A stretch of DNA of 64,000 bases from contig NZ_JAEKJB010000006.1 of NCBI RefSeq assembly GCF_016785095.1, positions 62,001-126,000 on the forward strand, read 5' to 3'. Numbering within the stretch: the first letter of the stretch is position 1; each line of letters opens with the position of its first letter. A program made the position numbers and the translations under genes. Of the stretch, positions 20,119-29,795 are shown one piece after another. Below the pieces are notes generated by a model, which searched no databases, was not told the origin of the DNA, and saw nothing but the letters and a program-made list of their open reading frames with translations. The stretch comes from Alloalcanivorax marinus (GTDB taxonomy: Bacteria; Pseudomonadota; Gammaproteobacteria; Pseudomonadales; Alcanivoracaceae).

Positions 20119-23100
20119 TGGTCCTCCCCGGGCCGGCGCCATTGCACCTGGTCGAACAGGGGCCGGTAGAGCCGTTCCGCCCAGGCCGCCAGGGCCGGGC
20201 CGCCGTCTTCCTCGGCGGCCAGCAGGCTGTCGAAATCCGGCCAGGCCCGGCGCAGGGCGGCGTCCCGGTCCGCTTCGCCCACATGGCTGAAGCCGGACTC
20301 GAAGGCGGCGCGGGCGTCCAGTTCCTCGCGTTCCTTTTCCAGGCCGCCCAGCCAGGCGAAGGCGGTGTCGCAGGCCACTGGCAGGGGCCGGCACAAGCCT
20401 TCGGTCCAGCCCCGCGCCAGCGTCGCCAGATGGTCCCGGGCCGCATCCGCGCCCAGCGGTGGCAGCACCGCGCCGCCGTCCTGGGCCACCAGTTCGGTGG
20501 TCAGCGCCAGGCCCTCGGCGCAGGCCAGCAGGTGCACCGCCCAGGGCGTGCACAGCTTGCGCCAGCGGCCCTGCAGGCCGCCGGTGATCAGCAGCAGCCG
20601 GCGCGGGCCCTGGTCGCCGTCCAGCAGATCGGTGAGCCAGTCTTCCACGGTCAGGGTGCCCAGGGTCAGGCTCACTTCCCGCTGCGGCAGGGAGCCCCGG
20701 GTTTGTGCCAGGCTCTGGAAATAGGCGCGCAGGGGCCGGTTCAGCGGCAGGCTGAGGGACTCCCGGCTGGCCTCGGTGAACGGCGCCAGGGGCAGGGCGC
20801 CGCCGCCGGCCAGATGGTCCAGGGCGTCGGCCAGCGCTGCCTCGAAGCCGTCACCGCCGGCACGGCGCGCCGCTTCCAGCAGGCGGTCCTGGAGCTGCCA
20901 GCGGTCCAGGCCGTCCAGGGTGAACGGCTCGGTGTCTTCCAGGGTCTGGTGGTCCTGTTCCAGGCCCGCCTTGAGCCGCTCGCGGAAGAAATGCGCCACC
21001 GGCTGCTTGAGGAAGCGGCCCAGAGCCTCGGCGGCCAGCGGCTCGCTGTCGGCGGGGGGCGGCAGCGAGCCGGCGTCGGCGGCGTCCGGCGCCGGTCGGT
21101 GCAGGGGTTCCCATTCGCCGGCGTAGGTGGGCGGCGGCGCCGGCTCGCCGTCGGCGGGCCCGTGAAAATAGCGGGCGCTGAACGGCTGCAACGGGTGTTC
21201 CTCGGTAAGCCGTGCGCTGAGCGGCGTGCCATCCGCGCTGGCCCAGCGCTGGTCCAGGTGGTCGCGCAATTGCGCCACCAGCACCGAGGGCGGGCGCTCG
21301 CTATTGTCGCGGGCGTGGCGACCGCTCCAGCTTATGTAGAGGCTGTCGCGGGCGCTCAGCAGGGCTTCCAGGAACAGGTAGCGGTCGTCTTCCCGGCGCG
21401 AACGATCGCCGGGGCGGTACAGGCTGCGCCGCCGGCCATCGTCGCCGGGTGGGCCCCAGTGGCGCATCAGGTCGAAATCCATGGGCTGTTGCTGACGCGG
21501 GTAGTCGCCGTCCTTCATGCCCAGCAGGCAGACATGGCGGAATGGAATGGCGCGCATCGGCATCAGGGTGCAGAAATTGATGCGCCCGGCCATGAAGCGT
21601 TGCGCCAGGCTTTCCGCGTTGAGCGCGTCGAGCAGTGGCCGGCGCGCCACCGTGATCGGCAGCGGGGTATGGAAATCCGCCTGCTCGCAGGCCGCCAGCC
21701 AGTCGTTGAGGGCATCGCGCAGGCCGGCGTCCAGGGCCTGATCGTCGGTCTCTTCCGGCTCGAACAGATCGTCCAGCAGGGCGCCGAAGCGCTGTCGCCA
21801 GGCGGGTGGCGGCGCCGGTTCACGGAACGCCCGCCAATGGTGGTCCAGGGTGTCCAGCAGCCGCGCCAGGCGACCGGCCAGCTCGGCGCCCAGGCCGGCC
21901 ACTTCGTCCAGAGGTTCGATGCCGCGCCACGCCGGGCCATCGCCGATCAGGTAACCGGCCAGCATGCGGCGCAGACCGAATGCCCAACTGTTTTGCTCGA
22001 AGCCGGGCAGGTCCAGGCTGGCGCGTTGACGCTCGTGCAGGCCCCAGCGAATGTTGGCCTGCTCGATCCAGCGGCTCAGTTGCGGCAGGGCGCTTTCCGG
22101 GATGCCGAAGCGTTGGCGCAGGGCGGGCACGTCCAGCAGGTCGAGGATGTCGGCGGCGGTGAAGCGCCATTGCGGCAGATGCAGCAGTGCTTCCACCGCG
22201 TTGGCCAGGGGCGAGGCGGCGCCGGCGCTGCGGTCGCTGAGCGTGTACGGCAGGTGGCGCGGGTCATCCCGTTCCAGGCGGCCGAACACGGCGTCGATGT
22301 GCGGCGCGTAGGTTTCGATGTCCGGCACCATCACGATCACGTCCCGGGGGCGCAGCTCCGGGTCGGCGGCGAAGCGCGCCAGCAGGGCGTCCTGAAGGAT
22401 CTCCACTTCCCGCTGCGGGCCGTGGGCGATGCTGAATCGCAGGGAGCCGTCGGCGTGCGCCGGTGGGCGCTCCGCCGGCGGCGGGTTGGGCGCCAGCTCC
22501 AGCACGTCCTGCTGGAGTTGTCGCAGCAGGGTGAGCGGGCCGTCCTGGTCCAGGAACAGGTCGATCTGGTTCTGGAACGCGGCCTGGTAGTGGTCCGGGT
22601 CGTCGTGGCCGTACAGCAGGCCGATGAAATCGCGGCCCTGTTTGCCCCAGGCGGCCAGCAGCGGGTGTACCGGGTTGTCCGGCGGCACGCTCAGGTGGCG
22701 CCGCCGGGTGTCCAACTGGGCGCGCAGCAGGTGGCGGTCCTCGACGATGTCCGCCCAATAATGTTTGCAGGGATTCTGCACCAGCATCAGCACCTGGGCG
22801 TGGCGGCTGATCGCCGCCAGCGCGTCCAGGGCCTGCTGGGGCAGGGCGCTGATGCCGAACACCAGCACCCGGGGTGGCAGCCCCGGCGGCGGCGTATCGG
22901 TGTCCAGGCGCTTGATGAAGGCGTCGTGGATGGCGGCCCGGCTCAGGTGTCGCTGGCCCTCGGGCAAATCGGCGAGCAGCGCCCGCCACAGGGCCGGCTG
23001 CCAGTGCTGGCCCGGTGGCAAGTCGTCGGCGTCGCGGCGGTCCGGTGCCCGGCGCAGGCGATCGTCGCCGGCCTCCCAATCCGCCAGCCAGTCCGCCCGG

Positions 23101-23540
23101 TACACCTGGTAGGCGTCGAACAGATCGGCCAGCCGTTCCGCCAGCTGGTGGCGCTTGCGACCGTCGCCGTCGTCGTCGAGGAAATGACGCAAGGGCTCGA
23201 AGGCATCTTCATGGAGCAGGGTGGGCAGCAGCCGGTACAGACGCCACAGCAGGCGCGACTTGTCGAACGGCGAGGTGCGTGGCACCTGGTCCTCGCCGAG
23301 CACCGTGCGGTAGGCGCTCCACAGAAAGCGGGCCGGCATTTGGAAGCTGAAACCGGCGGCGATGCCCAGGGCCTCCGGCTCGGCCAGGTTGAGCTTGAGC
23401 CACTGGGCCATGCCGTTGGACTGCACCAGCACGGTCTCTTCCGCCAGCGGCGGCAGCGGATGGCGCTTGAGCCAGTCGGCGACCACGCCGGTGAGTGCTT
23501 CCAGACGGTTGCTGTGCAGCACCATCAGCCCGTTTTGCAT
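20115..23540 (-). CDS. recC: Exodeoxyribonuclease V gamma subunit
   Basis: This is the 1141-residue Chi-recognition subunit of RecBCD (E. coli RecC has 1122). It opens MLHSNRLEALTGVVADWLKRHPLPPLAEETVLVQSNGMAQWLKLNLA, shown here in part as the RecC signature SNGMAQWLK. The inactive helicase-like domains and the C-terminal nuclease-like fold follow. The start may be Met1 at 23540 or Met6 (23525). It heads recC-recB-recD with overlapping genes throughout, so the three subunits should be made together. Confidence 0.95.
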   Translation of the reverse strand: MQNGLMVLHSNRLEALTGVVADWLKRHPLPPLAEETVLVQSNGMAQWLKLNLAEPEALGIAAGFSFQMPARFLWSAYRTVLGEDQVPRTSPFDKSRLLWRLYRLLPTLLHEDAFEPLRHFLDDDGDGRKRHQLAERLADLFDAYQVYRADWLADWEAGDDRLRRAPDRRDADDLPPGQHWQPALWRALLADLPEGQRHLSRAAIHDAFIKRLDTDTPPPGLPPRVLVFGISALPQQALDALAAISRHAQVLMLVQNPCKHYWADIVEDRHLLRAQLDTRRRHLSVPPDNPVHPLLAAWGKQGRDFIGLLYGHDDPDHYQAAFQNQIDLFLDQDGPLTLLRQLQQDVLELAPNPPPAERPPAHADGSLRFSIAHGPQREVEILQDALLARFAADPELRPRDVIVMVPDIETYAPHIDAVFGRLERDDPRHLPYTLSDRSAGAASPLANAVEALLHLPQWRFTAADILDLLDVPALRQRFGIPESALPQLSRWIEQANIRWGLHERQRASLDLPGFEQNSWAFGLRRMLAGYLIGDGPAWRGIEPLDEVAGLGAELAGRLARLLDTLDHHWRAFREPAPPPAWRQRFGALLDDLFEPEETDDQALDAGLRDALNDWLAACEQADFHTPLPITVARRPLLDALNAESLAQRFMAGRINFCTLMPMRAIPFRHVCLLGMKDGDYPRQQQPMDFDLMRHWGPPGDDGRRRSLYRPGDRSRREDDRYLFLEALLSARDSLYISWSGRHARDNSERPPSVLVAQLRDHLDQRWASADGTPLSARLTEEHPLQPFSARYFHGPADGEPAPPPTYAGEWEPLHRPAPDAADAGSLPPPADSEPLAAEALGRFLKQPVAHFFRERLKAGLEQDHQTLEDTEPFTLDGLDRWQLQDRLLEAARRAGGDGFEAALADALDHLAGGGALPLAPFTEASRESLSLPLNRPLRAYFQSLAQTRGSLPQREVSLTLGTLTVEDWLTDLLDGDQGPRRLLLITGGLQGRWRKLCTPWAVHLLACAEGLALTTELVAQDGGAVLPPLGADAARDHLATLARGWTEGLCRPLPVACDTAFAWLGGLEKEREELDARAAFESGFSHVGEADRDAALRRAWPDFDSLLAAEEDGGPALAAWAERLYRPLFDQVQWRRPGEDQ

Positions 23541-23671
23541 GATATTCCCTGGGACGGCTTTTCAAGGGAGTAAGCCTAAGGGAGACGGCGGGGCGGAGGA
23601 AGGTCCGGCGCCGGCGCCCGGCGATTATTTCAGCGGGACGGAGCCGGCGCGGCCTACATTACGCTCATCCA

Positions 23672-24337
23672 TCAGGGCGGACGTCCCGGCTCCGGCGCTG
23701 GCGCGGGGCTCGTTTGTTCACGCTCGTCGGCGTGGCCCGGCTGAATGCCGAAGGTGGGGTAGAGCGACGCCACCAGCAACAGCGCCATGGCCCGGTTGAA
23801 CACCGCCAGGCGGTGCCCCTGGTGCAGCCGGCTTTTCAACGCCGCGCCGAACAGGTTCCAGGCGCTGATCAGTGGCAGGCCGATGATCAGGAAGGCGCCG
23901 GCCACCAGCGTTACGCTGGCGGTGAAGTGGGCCGGCTGGGTGAAAGTGGCCATGCCGGTAAGGATCATCATCCAGGCCTTGGGATTGACCCACTGGAACA
24001 GCGCCGCCTGGGCGAAAGTCAGCGGTCGCGCATCCCGATGGTCCTGCTTCAGGTGGCGGGTACGCGCCAGTCGCCAGGCCAGATAGAGCAGATACAGGGC
24101 GCCGCCGATACGCAGCGCGGTCACCGCCTCTGGAAAGCGGCTCAGCAACGAGCCAAGGCCCAGGGCCACGCACAACAGCATTACCTGACAGCCGAAGGCG
24201 ATGCCGAGAATGTGCGGCAGCGAGCGCCGGAAACCGGCGTTGGCGCCGCTCGCCATCAGCATCAGATTGTTGGGGCCCGGGGTGCCGGTCATCACGGCGA
24301 CGAAGCCGATCAAAGCGACGAACTGTTCGGCGGGCAT
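23672..24337 (-). CDS. LysE/RhtB-family amino-acid exporter
   Basis: This is a 221-residue inner-membrane exporter of the LysE superfamily. It carries the N-terminal signature TPGPNNLMLMASGANAGFRR and about six membrane segments, with QWVNPKAWMM at the conserved mid-loop. The family exports amino acids such as lysine, homoserine or cysteine pathway products; the substrate cannot be read from the sequence. The ATG at 24337 follows GGAGACGCC. It is divergent from a MocR regulator gene and shares an operator-like dyad with it, so it is probably the regulator's target. Confidence 0.9.
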   Translation of the reverse strand: MPAEQFVALIGFVAVMTGTPGPNNLMLMASGANAGFRRSLPHILGIAFGCQVMLLCVALGLGSLLSRFPEAVTALRIGGALYLLYLAWRLARTRHLKQDHRDARPLTFAQAALFQWVNPKAWMMILTGMATFTQPAHFTASVTLVAGAFLIIGLPLISAWNLFGAALKSRLHQGHRLAVFNRAMALLLVASLYPTFGIQPGHADEREQTSPAPAPEPGRPP

Positions 24338-24418
24338 GGGCGTCTCCGTAAGTCTGTTGATTGGCACAGCCTAGGTGGACAGCGGGGGTTAATACAGATA
24401 TAAAAATACGAAATTGAA

Positions 24419-24452
24419 CCGGTACAGTTTGTCATTGTGGAAAACTGTACCG
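24419..24452. promoter_or_regulatory. Operator-like inverted repeat between lysE-type and mocR-type genes
   Basis: CGGTACAGTTT (24420-24430) and AAACTGTACCG (24442-24452) are perfect 11-bp inverted arms with an 11-bp spacer. A partial third copy, AACTGTATGCACCG, follows near 24468. The site sits in the divergent gap, as expected for a MocR autoregulator controlling the exporter. Confidence 0.7.
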
Positions 24453-24493
24453 CTGCTTTGGGCGGCAACTGTATGCACCGCCATGGAGAGGGC

Positions 24494-25903
24494 ATGACCT
24501 ACGCGGACAAACGCTATGAACAACTGGCGGATCAGTTGCAAACGCTGATCGGTGATCAGGTCTATCCGGTGGGCAGCCGTCTGCCCGGGGTGCGTAAGCT
24601 CAGTGAGCAGCACGGCGTCAGCGTGGCCACGGCGGTGAGCGCCTGCCGGGAGCTGGAGCAGCGTGGCGTGCTGGAAGCGCGGCCACGCTCAGGGTTTTTC
24701 GTGTGCCCGCCGCCGGCACGGCGGGCGACGCCCAGCCTGCCCAGCGCGGGGCGGCGTCCGCGCCCGGTAACCGGTCAGGAGCGAGTGCTGCGCATGGTGC
24801 AGGCGGTCAACGACCCGGCCGTGGTGAACCTGGGGGCGGCGGTGGCCGACCCGGACTTCCTGCCGGTGGCGCGGATGGAGCGGGCTTTCCGCACCGTGCT
24901 GCGCGAACAGCGCCGCCGCTGCGTGGGCTACGCGTTCCCGCCCGGGGCCCCGGAGCTGCGCGCCGGCCTGGCCCGGCGGTTGGCGGCGCTGCGCTGCCCG
25001 GTATCCCCGGACCAGGTGCTGATCACCAACAGCTGCCAGGAATCCGTGGCCATCGCCCTGCGCATGCTGACCCGTCCCGGCGACACCGTGGCGATTGAAT
25101 CGCCTACCTATTACGGCCTGCTGCAGGTGATCGAGTCCCTGGGGCTGAAAGCCCTGGAAATCCCCACCGACCCGATTCGTGGGCTGTCCCTGGAAGCGCT
25201 TACCCTGGCCCTGGAGCGCTGGCCGGTGGCGGCCTGCGTGGTGGTGCCCAACTTCTCCAACCCGCTGGGCAGCCGCATGCCGGACGACCGCAAACAGGCC
25301 CTGCTGAGACTGCTGGGGGAGCATGACGTGCCTCTGGTGGAGGACGATATCTACGGCGATCTGCCGCTCAACGGTCCGCGCCCGCTGCCGATCAAGGCCT
25401 GGGACCGGGACGGCCGGGTGTTCTACTGCGCGTCCTGCTCGAAGACGCTGTCGGCGGGTATGCGGGTGGGCTGGCTGGTGCCCGGCCACGATTTCGAACG
25501 GGCCCAGTACCTGCAATTCATCAACACCGTGTCGGTGGCCACGCCGTCGCAATTGGCGCTGGCCCACTTTCTGGACCACGGTCATTACGACCGTTATTTG
25601 CGGCGGGTGCGGGATCAGCATGTCCGGGCGGTGGCGCGCATGACGGACCGGGTCACCGAGCTGTTCCCGGCGGAAACCAGGGTCAGCCGGCCCGCCGGCG
25701 GCTTCGTGCTGTGGCTGGAATTGCCCGGCGCGGTGAACACCACGGAACTGGCGGAACGGGCCCTGGACGCCGGCGTCAGTTTCGCGCCGGGGCCGTTGTT
25801 CTCCGCTTCCGGCAAGTTCGATCACTGCCTGCGACTGAACTGCGCGGTGCGCTGGGACAACCGGGTGGAGCGGGCCCTGGCGCGGCTGGCGGCGCTGCTG
25901 TAG
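24494..25903 (+). CDS. MocR-type (GntR/aminotransferase) transcriptional regulator
   Basis: This is a 469-residue MocR regulator. An N-terminal GntR winged helix-turn-helix (SRLPGVRKLSEQHGVSVATAVSACRELEQRGVLEARPRSGFFV) is fused to a fold-type I PLP aminotransferase domain. The PLP lysine lies in CSCSKTLSAGMRVGW and the pyridine-binding Asp in VEDDIYGDLPL. Such proteins use PLP with an amino acid as effector. Start codons at 24494 (after GGAGAGG) or 24473 are both possible. The divergent exporter is the obvious target. A pair of REP elements follows the gene. Confidence 0.92.
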   Translation: MTYADKRYEQLADQLQTLIGDQVYPVGSRLPGVRKLSEQHGVSVATAVSACRELEQRGVLEARPRSGFFVCPPPARRATPSLPSAGRRPRPVTGQERVLRMVQAVNDPAVVNLGAAVADPDFLPVARMERAFRTVLREQRRRCVGYAFPPGAPELRAGLARRLAALRCPVSPDQVLITNSCQESVAIALRMLTRPGDTVAIESPTYYGLLQVIESLGLKALEIPTDPIRGLSLEALTLALERWPVAACVVVPNFSNPLGSRMPDDRKQALLRLLGEHDVPLVEDDIYGDLPLNGPRPLPIKAWDRDGRVFYCASCSKTLSAGMRVGWLVPGHDFERAQYLQFINTVSVATPSQLALAHFLDHGHYDRYLRRVRDQHVRAVARMTDRVTELFPAETRVSRPAGGFVLWLELPGAVNTTELAERALDAGVSFAPGPLFSASGKFDHCLRLNCAVRWDNRVERALARLAALL

Positions 25904-25935
25904 CGCCTGCTCCCGCCCGCGCCGGGAAGGAGCGC

Positions 25936-26012
25936 TGTAGGAGCGACTTTAGTCGCGATCAGAGGTTGGGATTACAACCGAACCCTTGATCGCGGCTGAA
26001 GCCGCTCCTACA
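25936..26012. repeat. Inverted pair of REP elements
   Basis: TGTAGGAGCGACTTTAGTCG (from 25936) and GCGGCTGAAGCCGCTCCTAC (to about 26011) face each other about 26 bp apart, between two convergent genes (the MocR-type and KamA-type genes). Confidence 0.85.
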
Positions 26013-26050
26013 AGGTGTGCGATGTGAGCGCGGCGGGTGACGGGGCCCGC

Positions 26051-27406
26051 TCAGCCTTCCATCTCGGCCAATTCGTCGTCGAAGAAAAACCGCTCCTCGC
26101 CGAACGCCGGTTCCAGATGGTTGAGCCAGGTGGCATCCGGGTTGTACTTGGCGAAGAACGGACGCTGCACCCAGTCCGCGTTGCGGCCCTGGATCAGGCG
26201 CAGCACGAACACCTTCTCGCCATGGATCTCGGTGACGCCCTGGATCTCCACCTTGCCCGGGTGGCTGGACATGCTCGGGCCGCGGGCGGTGCGGGCCAGG
26301 CCGGATACCCGCTGCATGGCATCACGATAGATTTCCCAGGCGCGGGCCAGGGGCACCTCGAAGTAATGCCGCGCGCCGGTGTCGCGCTCCACGAACATGT
26401 AATAGGGCACGATGCCCAGCTCCACCTGGGTTTGCCACAGGCGCGCCCAATCGTCGGCATTGTCGTTGATGTGCGCCAGCAGCGGACCCTGGGCACGGAT
26501 CTGGGCACCGGTCTCGCGCACCCGGCGGATCGCTTCCCGGGCGATGGCCGGTTCCATTTCCCGCCAGTGGTTGTAATGGGCCATCAGCGCCAGATGCTTG
26601 CCGGCGGCGCGCACTTCACGGAACAGGTCCAGCAGGTCGTCGGCGTCCTTGTCGGAGACGAAGCGGTGGGGCCAGAAGGTGAGCGCCTTGGAACCGATGC
26701 GGATGGTGCGCACCTGCTCCAGTTCCAGCAGCGGCTCGATGTGGGCGCGCAGGTTCTTGGTCTTCATCACCAGCGGGTCGCCGCCGGTGATCAGGATATC
26801 GGTGATCTCGGGATGGGCCTGCACATAGCGCTTAAGCTGGCCGGCTTCCTTGGCGGCGATCTTGAGATCGTTGTCGCCGATGAACTGGGCCCAGCGGAAG
26901 CAGAAAGTGCAGTAGCTGTGGCACACCTGCCCCTGGCTGGGGAAGAACAGCACCGTCTCGTTGTACTTGTGCTGGATGCCGTCGATTTTTTCGCCGTCCA
27001 CCTCGGGAATGTTGTGCTCGATCTGGCCGGCGGGGTGCGGGTTGAGCGCTTCCCGGACTTCCGACACGGCGGCGTCGATCTCGCTCTTGTCGCCGCCGCG
27101 CATGGCTTCGGCCACCTTTTCGAAGTGCTCCGGCGCGAGCATGTCCTTTTGCGGGAAGGTGAGCTGGTAGATGGGGTCGTCGGGCACCTTGTCCCAGTTG
27201 ATCAGCTCCTCGATGACGTATTCATTGACCCGGAACGGTAGCACATTGGCCACCACGCGCATGGCGAAACGGGTCTCCTCGTCGAGCCGCGCCAACGGTT
27301 CGATCTTGTCCAGTTGGCGGGCGGTGAACACTTTGAAACGGCGCGGTTCCTGATGGGCCGGCTCCTGGTGCTCGCGCAGAGGGATGACCGTGTTGGCTTC
27401 TGACAT
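26051..27406 (-). CDS. Lysine 2,3-aminomutase family radical SAM enzyme
   Basis: This is a 451-residue KamA-family enzyme. Radical SAM cluster motif CHSYCTFC (CX3CX2C) lies at about residues 161-168. The TGGDPL motif for SAM binding and the PGK motif that carries the PLP lysine (SSHPGKVEI, near residue 383) are present. Known relatives turn L-lysine into beta-lysine. The carboxylate-contact region reads VERDTGARHYFEVP, unlike the clostridial QCDLSEGIGHFRAPV, so the substrate may differ. It is longer than EpmB (about 340), so a role in EF-P modification is unlikely. No acetyltransferase (AblB) or other lysine-degradation gene is adjacent. ATG follows GAGGAG. Confidence 0.85.
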   Translation of the reverse strand: MSEANTVIPLREHQEPAHQEPRRFKVFTARQLDKIEPLARLDEETRFAMRVVANVLPFRVNEYVIEELINWDKVPDDPIYQLTFPQKDMLAPEHFEKVAEAMRGGDKSEIDAAVSEVREALNPHPAGQIEHNIPEVDGEKIDGIQHKYNETVLFFPSQGQVCHSYCTFCFRWAQFIGDNDLKIAAKEAGQLKRYVQAHPEITDILITGGDPLVMKTKNLRAHIEPLLELEQVRTIRIGSKALTFWPHRFVSDKDADDLLDLFREVRAAGKHLALMAHYNHWREMEPAIAREAIRRVRETGAQIRAQGPLLAHINDNADDWARLWQTQVELGIVPYYMFVERDTGARHYFEVPLARAWEIYRDAMQRVSGLARTARGPSMSSHPGKVEIQGVTEIHGEKVFVLRLIQGRNADWVQRPFFAKYNPDATWLNHLEPAFGEERFFFDDELAEMEG

Positions 27407-27772
27407 GGTTTTCGCTCCTCATCATGCCGGCGTGCGAGGGGCGCGCGCCGGTGGACTGGCCGCTTAAGGAGGGTGCAAGGCTCCTTCACCAGTGTGATCG
27501 AATTATTTCTACTGACAGCCGGTGACACCGGCGCGATTCGGGCTCTATCCAAGAGCCGGGGGAACCCGGGGGTTCCGTGTGTCTCCGGTGGTGCTTGAAC
27601 CGGAGCAGGGCGCGTGCGGGACGCGGAGGGTCGAGGTGCCGCCCGGCGGCTCCTCAAGGCGCGCTATTCTACGGTCTGGCCCGGCAAAGCGCAAAAGCGC
27701 CCCCGGCGCGCCGCGCAGCCGGGTCCGGCGCGGCCATCCGTGTTATGTTTGCCCGGTTTCCAGGAGATCGAA
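27407..27772. other. 366-bp gap between divergent kamA-type and cls genes
   Basis: No convincing gene is present. The stretch holds promoters for both flanking genes, several short GC-rich hairpins (for example CTCCGGT/ACCGGAG near 27582-27606) and an AT-rich patch at 27498-27512 that may contain the kamA-side -10 region. No known regulatory motif was recognised. Confidence 0.5.
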
Positions 27773-29224
27773 ATGCAGGACATGGTCGCCGGGATCGCCG
27801 CGCCCGTGGAACGCGGCCTGGCCTGGCTGAACACCTTTTGGCCGGCGATCGCCGCCACCGTCGGCGTGGTGCTGGCGGTGTGGGTGACGCTGCATGTCGC
27901 CCAGCACAAGCGCGACGCCCGCGCCGCCGCCGCCTGGACCGGCCTGGTCTGGCTGGTACCGGTGCTGGGCGCGTTGCTCTACCTCATGCTGGGGGTCAAC
28001 CGCATCCAGCGGCGCGCCCGCCAGCTTACCGGCGGCGGCATCGATGCCGCCCTGCGCGCCGGGGCGGAGCAGGGCACGCCGCTGCAGACCGATCGCTTGC
28101 AGGTGCTGGCGCGCCTGGTGGGCCGTCTCACCCGGCTGCCGCTCACCGGCGGCAACCGGGTGGAGTTGATGGAGGCGCCGGCGGCCCTGGCGGCCATGAT
28201 CGAGGCGGTGGAGCAGGCCCGTGAAAGCGTTTTCCTGGCTACCTACATCTTCGGTAACGATGCCGCCGGCCGCCCCCTGGCGGACGCCCTGGTGCGCGCC
28301 CATCGTCGCGGCGTCCAGGTGCGGGTGCTGGTGGACGGTGTCGGTGCCCTCTATTCACTGCCGCCGATCACCGGTTACCTGCGCCGACGGGGCGTGCCGG
28401 TGCAACGCTTCCTGCACTCCGTGGCGCCCTGGCGCATGCCCTATATGAACCTGCGCAACCACCGCAAGCTGATGGTGGTGGACCGGGCCCTGGGCTTTAC
28501 CGGCGGCGCCAACATCCGCGCCGGTTACATCCAGATCCCGGCGCGTATCCAGGACCTGCACGCCCGCCTGGAAGGGCCGGCGGTGGCTCATTTGCTGCAC
28601 AGTTTCGTGGCCGACTGGGTGTTCACTTGTGGCGAGGTGCTGGACGACAACTATGTCGGCGAGCTGGACGCCGGCACCGTCCAGGCACGGGGCATCAACG
28701 CCGGGCCGGATGCGGATTTCGACAAGCGCCGCCTGACCCTGATGGCGGCGATCGGCGCCGCCCAGCGGGAGATCCGCATCGTCACTCCCTATTTCGTGCC
28801 CGACCAGACCCTGCTGGCGACCCTGCAGCTGGCGATCCTGCGCGGCGTGCGGCTGGTGATCCTGGTACCGGAAAAGAACAATCTGCGGCTGGTGCAGTGG
28901 GCCAGCCTGCACGTGATCAAATGGCTGGCCAAGGAAGGCGCCGAGGTCTATTTCTCGGCGCCGCCGTTCGACCACACCAAGCTGCTCACCGTGGACGGCC
29001 ACTGGGTGCAGTTCGGCTCCGGTAACTGGGATGCCCGCAGCCTGCGCCTTAATTTCGAGTTCGACCTGGAATGCTATGATGACCCGCTCGCGGACACCGC
29101 CAACGCCCTTATCGACCAGCGCCTGGCGTGCGCCCGACCGATGGGCGACGCGGACTTCCGCGCCATGGCCCGCTGGCGCCACATCCGCAACGCCCTGGCC
29201 CATTTGCTCGAACCCTATCTCTGA
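27773..29224 (+). CDS. cls: Cardiolipin synthase (phospholipase D family)
   Basis: This is a 483-residue membrane enzyme that joins two phosphatidylglycerols to give cardiolipin and glycerol. Two N-terminal membrane helices form a PLDc_N domain (about residues 15-75, ending VLGALLYLMLGVNR). Two HKD motifs follow: NHRKLMVVDRALGFTGG near residue 229 and DHTKLLTVDGHWVQFGSGN near residue 400. Both catalytic His and Lys pairs are intact. The ATG at 27773 follows AGGAGA; the open frame further upstream is not credible. The next gene starts 29 bp downstream. Confidence 0.94.
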   Translation: MQDMVAGIAAPVERGLAWLNTFWPAIAATVGVVLAVWVTLHVAQHKRDARAAAAWTGLVWLVPVLGALLYLMLGVNRIQRRARQLTGGGIDAALRAGAEQGTPLQTDRLQVLARLVGRLTRLPLTGGNRVELMEAPAALAAMIEAVEQARESVFLATYIFGNDAAGRPLADALVRAHRRGVQVRVLVDGVGALYSLPPITGYLRRRGVPVQRFLHSVAPWRMPYMNLRNHRKLMVVDRALGFTGGANIRAGYIQIPARIQDLHARLEGPAVAHLLHSFVADWVFTCGEVLDDNYVGELDAGTVQARGINAGPDADFDKRRLTLMAAIGAAQREIRIVTPYFVPDQTLLATLQLAILRGVRLVILVPEKNNLRLVQWASLHVIKWLAKEGAEVYFSAPPFDHTKLLTVDGHWVQFGSGNWDARSLRLNFEFDLECYDDPLADTANALIDQRLACARPMGDADFRAMARWRHIRNALAHLLEPYL

Positions 29225-29253
29225 CCGTCGCTGAAACCCGATAAGGAGCCCCG

Positions 29254-29742
29254 ATGCGCCTGCCTCGCGCCCCGGAACTGCCCGATACCCTGGTGACCCT
29301 GTCTCGCCTGCAATTCGTCCACGGCTTCGTGGTGGTGGCCATGGCCTCCGCCATCTGGCTGCCGGACCCGGTCACCGCCCGGCCCTGGGTGCCGATCGTG
29401 CACCTGCTGGTGGCGCTCTACGTGTTGCTTCAGGTGGGGCTTTACTTTGGCGCCGAACTGGCGCGCGAAGGGAGCAGCCTGGCGCCGCTGGCCTCGCTGC
29501 TGCTGGTGATGGCCTGCGCCACGCCGTTTCTGCCGTCCTGGCTGGGGGCACCGCTGATGGCGGTGGCGGTAATGCTGCTGTTTGGCGTGGAGAAGGTGGC
29601 GGCGGTGCGCGATTACTGGCCGGAAGCCTGGCTGCGTGGCCGCAAGCAGCACATGCAGTTTCTCATGGTGTCCCTGGCCAGCGTGCTGTTCTGGCTGATC
29701 AGCCGCGACAATCAGGCCCTGCTCAAGGCCGCCGGCGGCTGA
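29254..29742 (+). CDS. Small integral membrane protein, unknown
   Basis: This is a 162-residue protein with about four predicted membrane segments: roughly residues 20-36, 46-66, 77-110 (two close segments) and 137-148. The loop VAAVRDYWPEAWLRGRKQHMQF is basic and probably cytoplasmic. I do not recognise a family. It follows cls after 29 bp with AAGGAG before the ATG, so it is probably co-transcribed with cls and may have a membrane or lipid role. Confidence 0.75.
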   Translation: MRLPRAPELPDTLVTLSRLQFVHGFVVVAMASAIWLPDPVTARPWVPIVHLLVALYVLLQVGLYFGAELAREGSSLAPLASLLLVMACATPFLPSWLGAPLMAVAVMLLFGVEKVAAVRDYWPEAWLRGRKQHMQFLMVSLASVLFWLISRDNQALLKAAGG

Positions 29743-29795
29743 CCGACGGCCCGACCGCGTCGCGCGACCGGGCCGCCGCCCTTTCGCCGGGTTCC

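Noticed and set aside
20119..20553. N-terminal extension of RecB
   Set aside because: It lies opposite the end of recC, is Arg/Gly/Pro-rich and lacks homology; the ATGA overlap at 20118 is the natural start.
24338..24493. Lysine riboswitch before the LysE-type gene
   Set aside because: The gap is short and holds an operator dyad, with none of the conserved lysine-aptamer helices visible.
26051..27406. EpmB (EF-P lysine aminomutase)
   Set aside because: About 110 residues too long, and no epmA or efp nearby.
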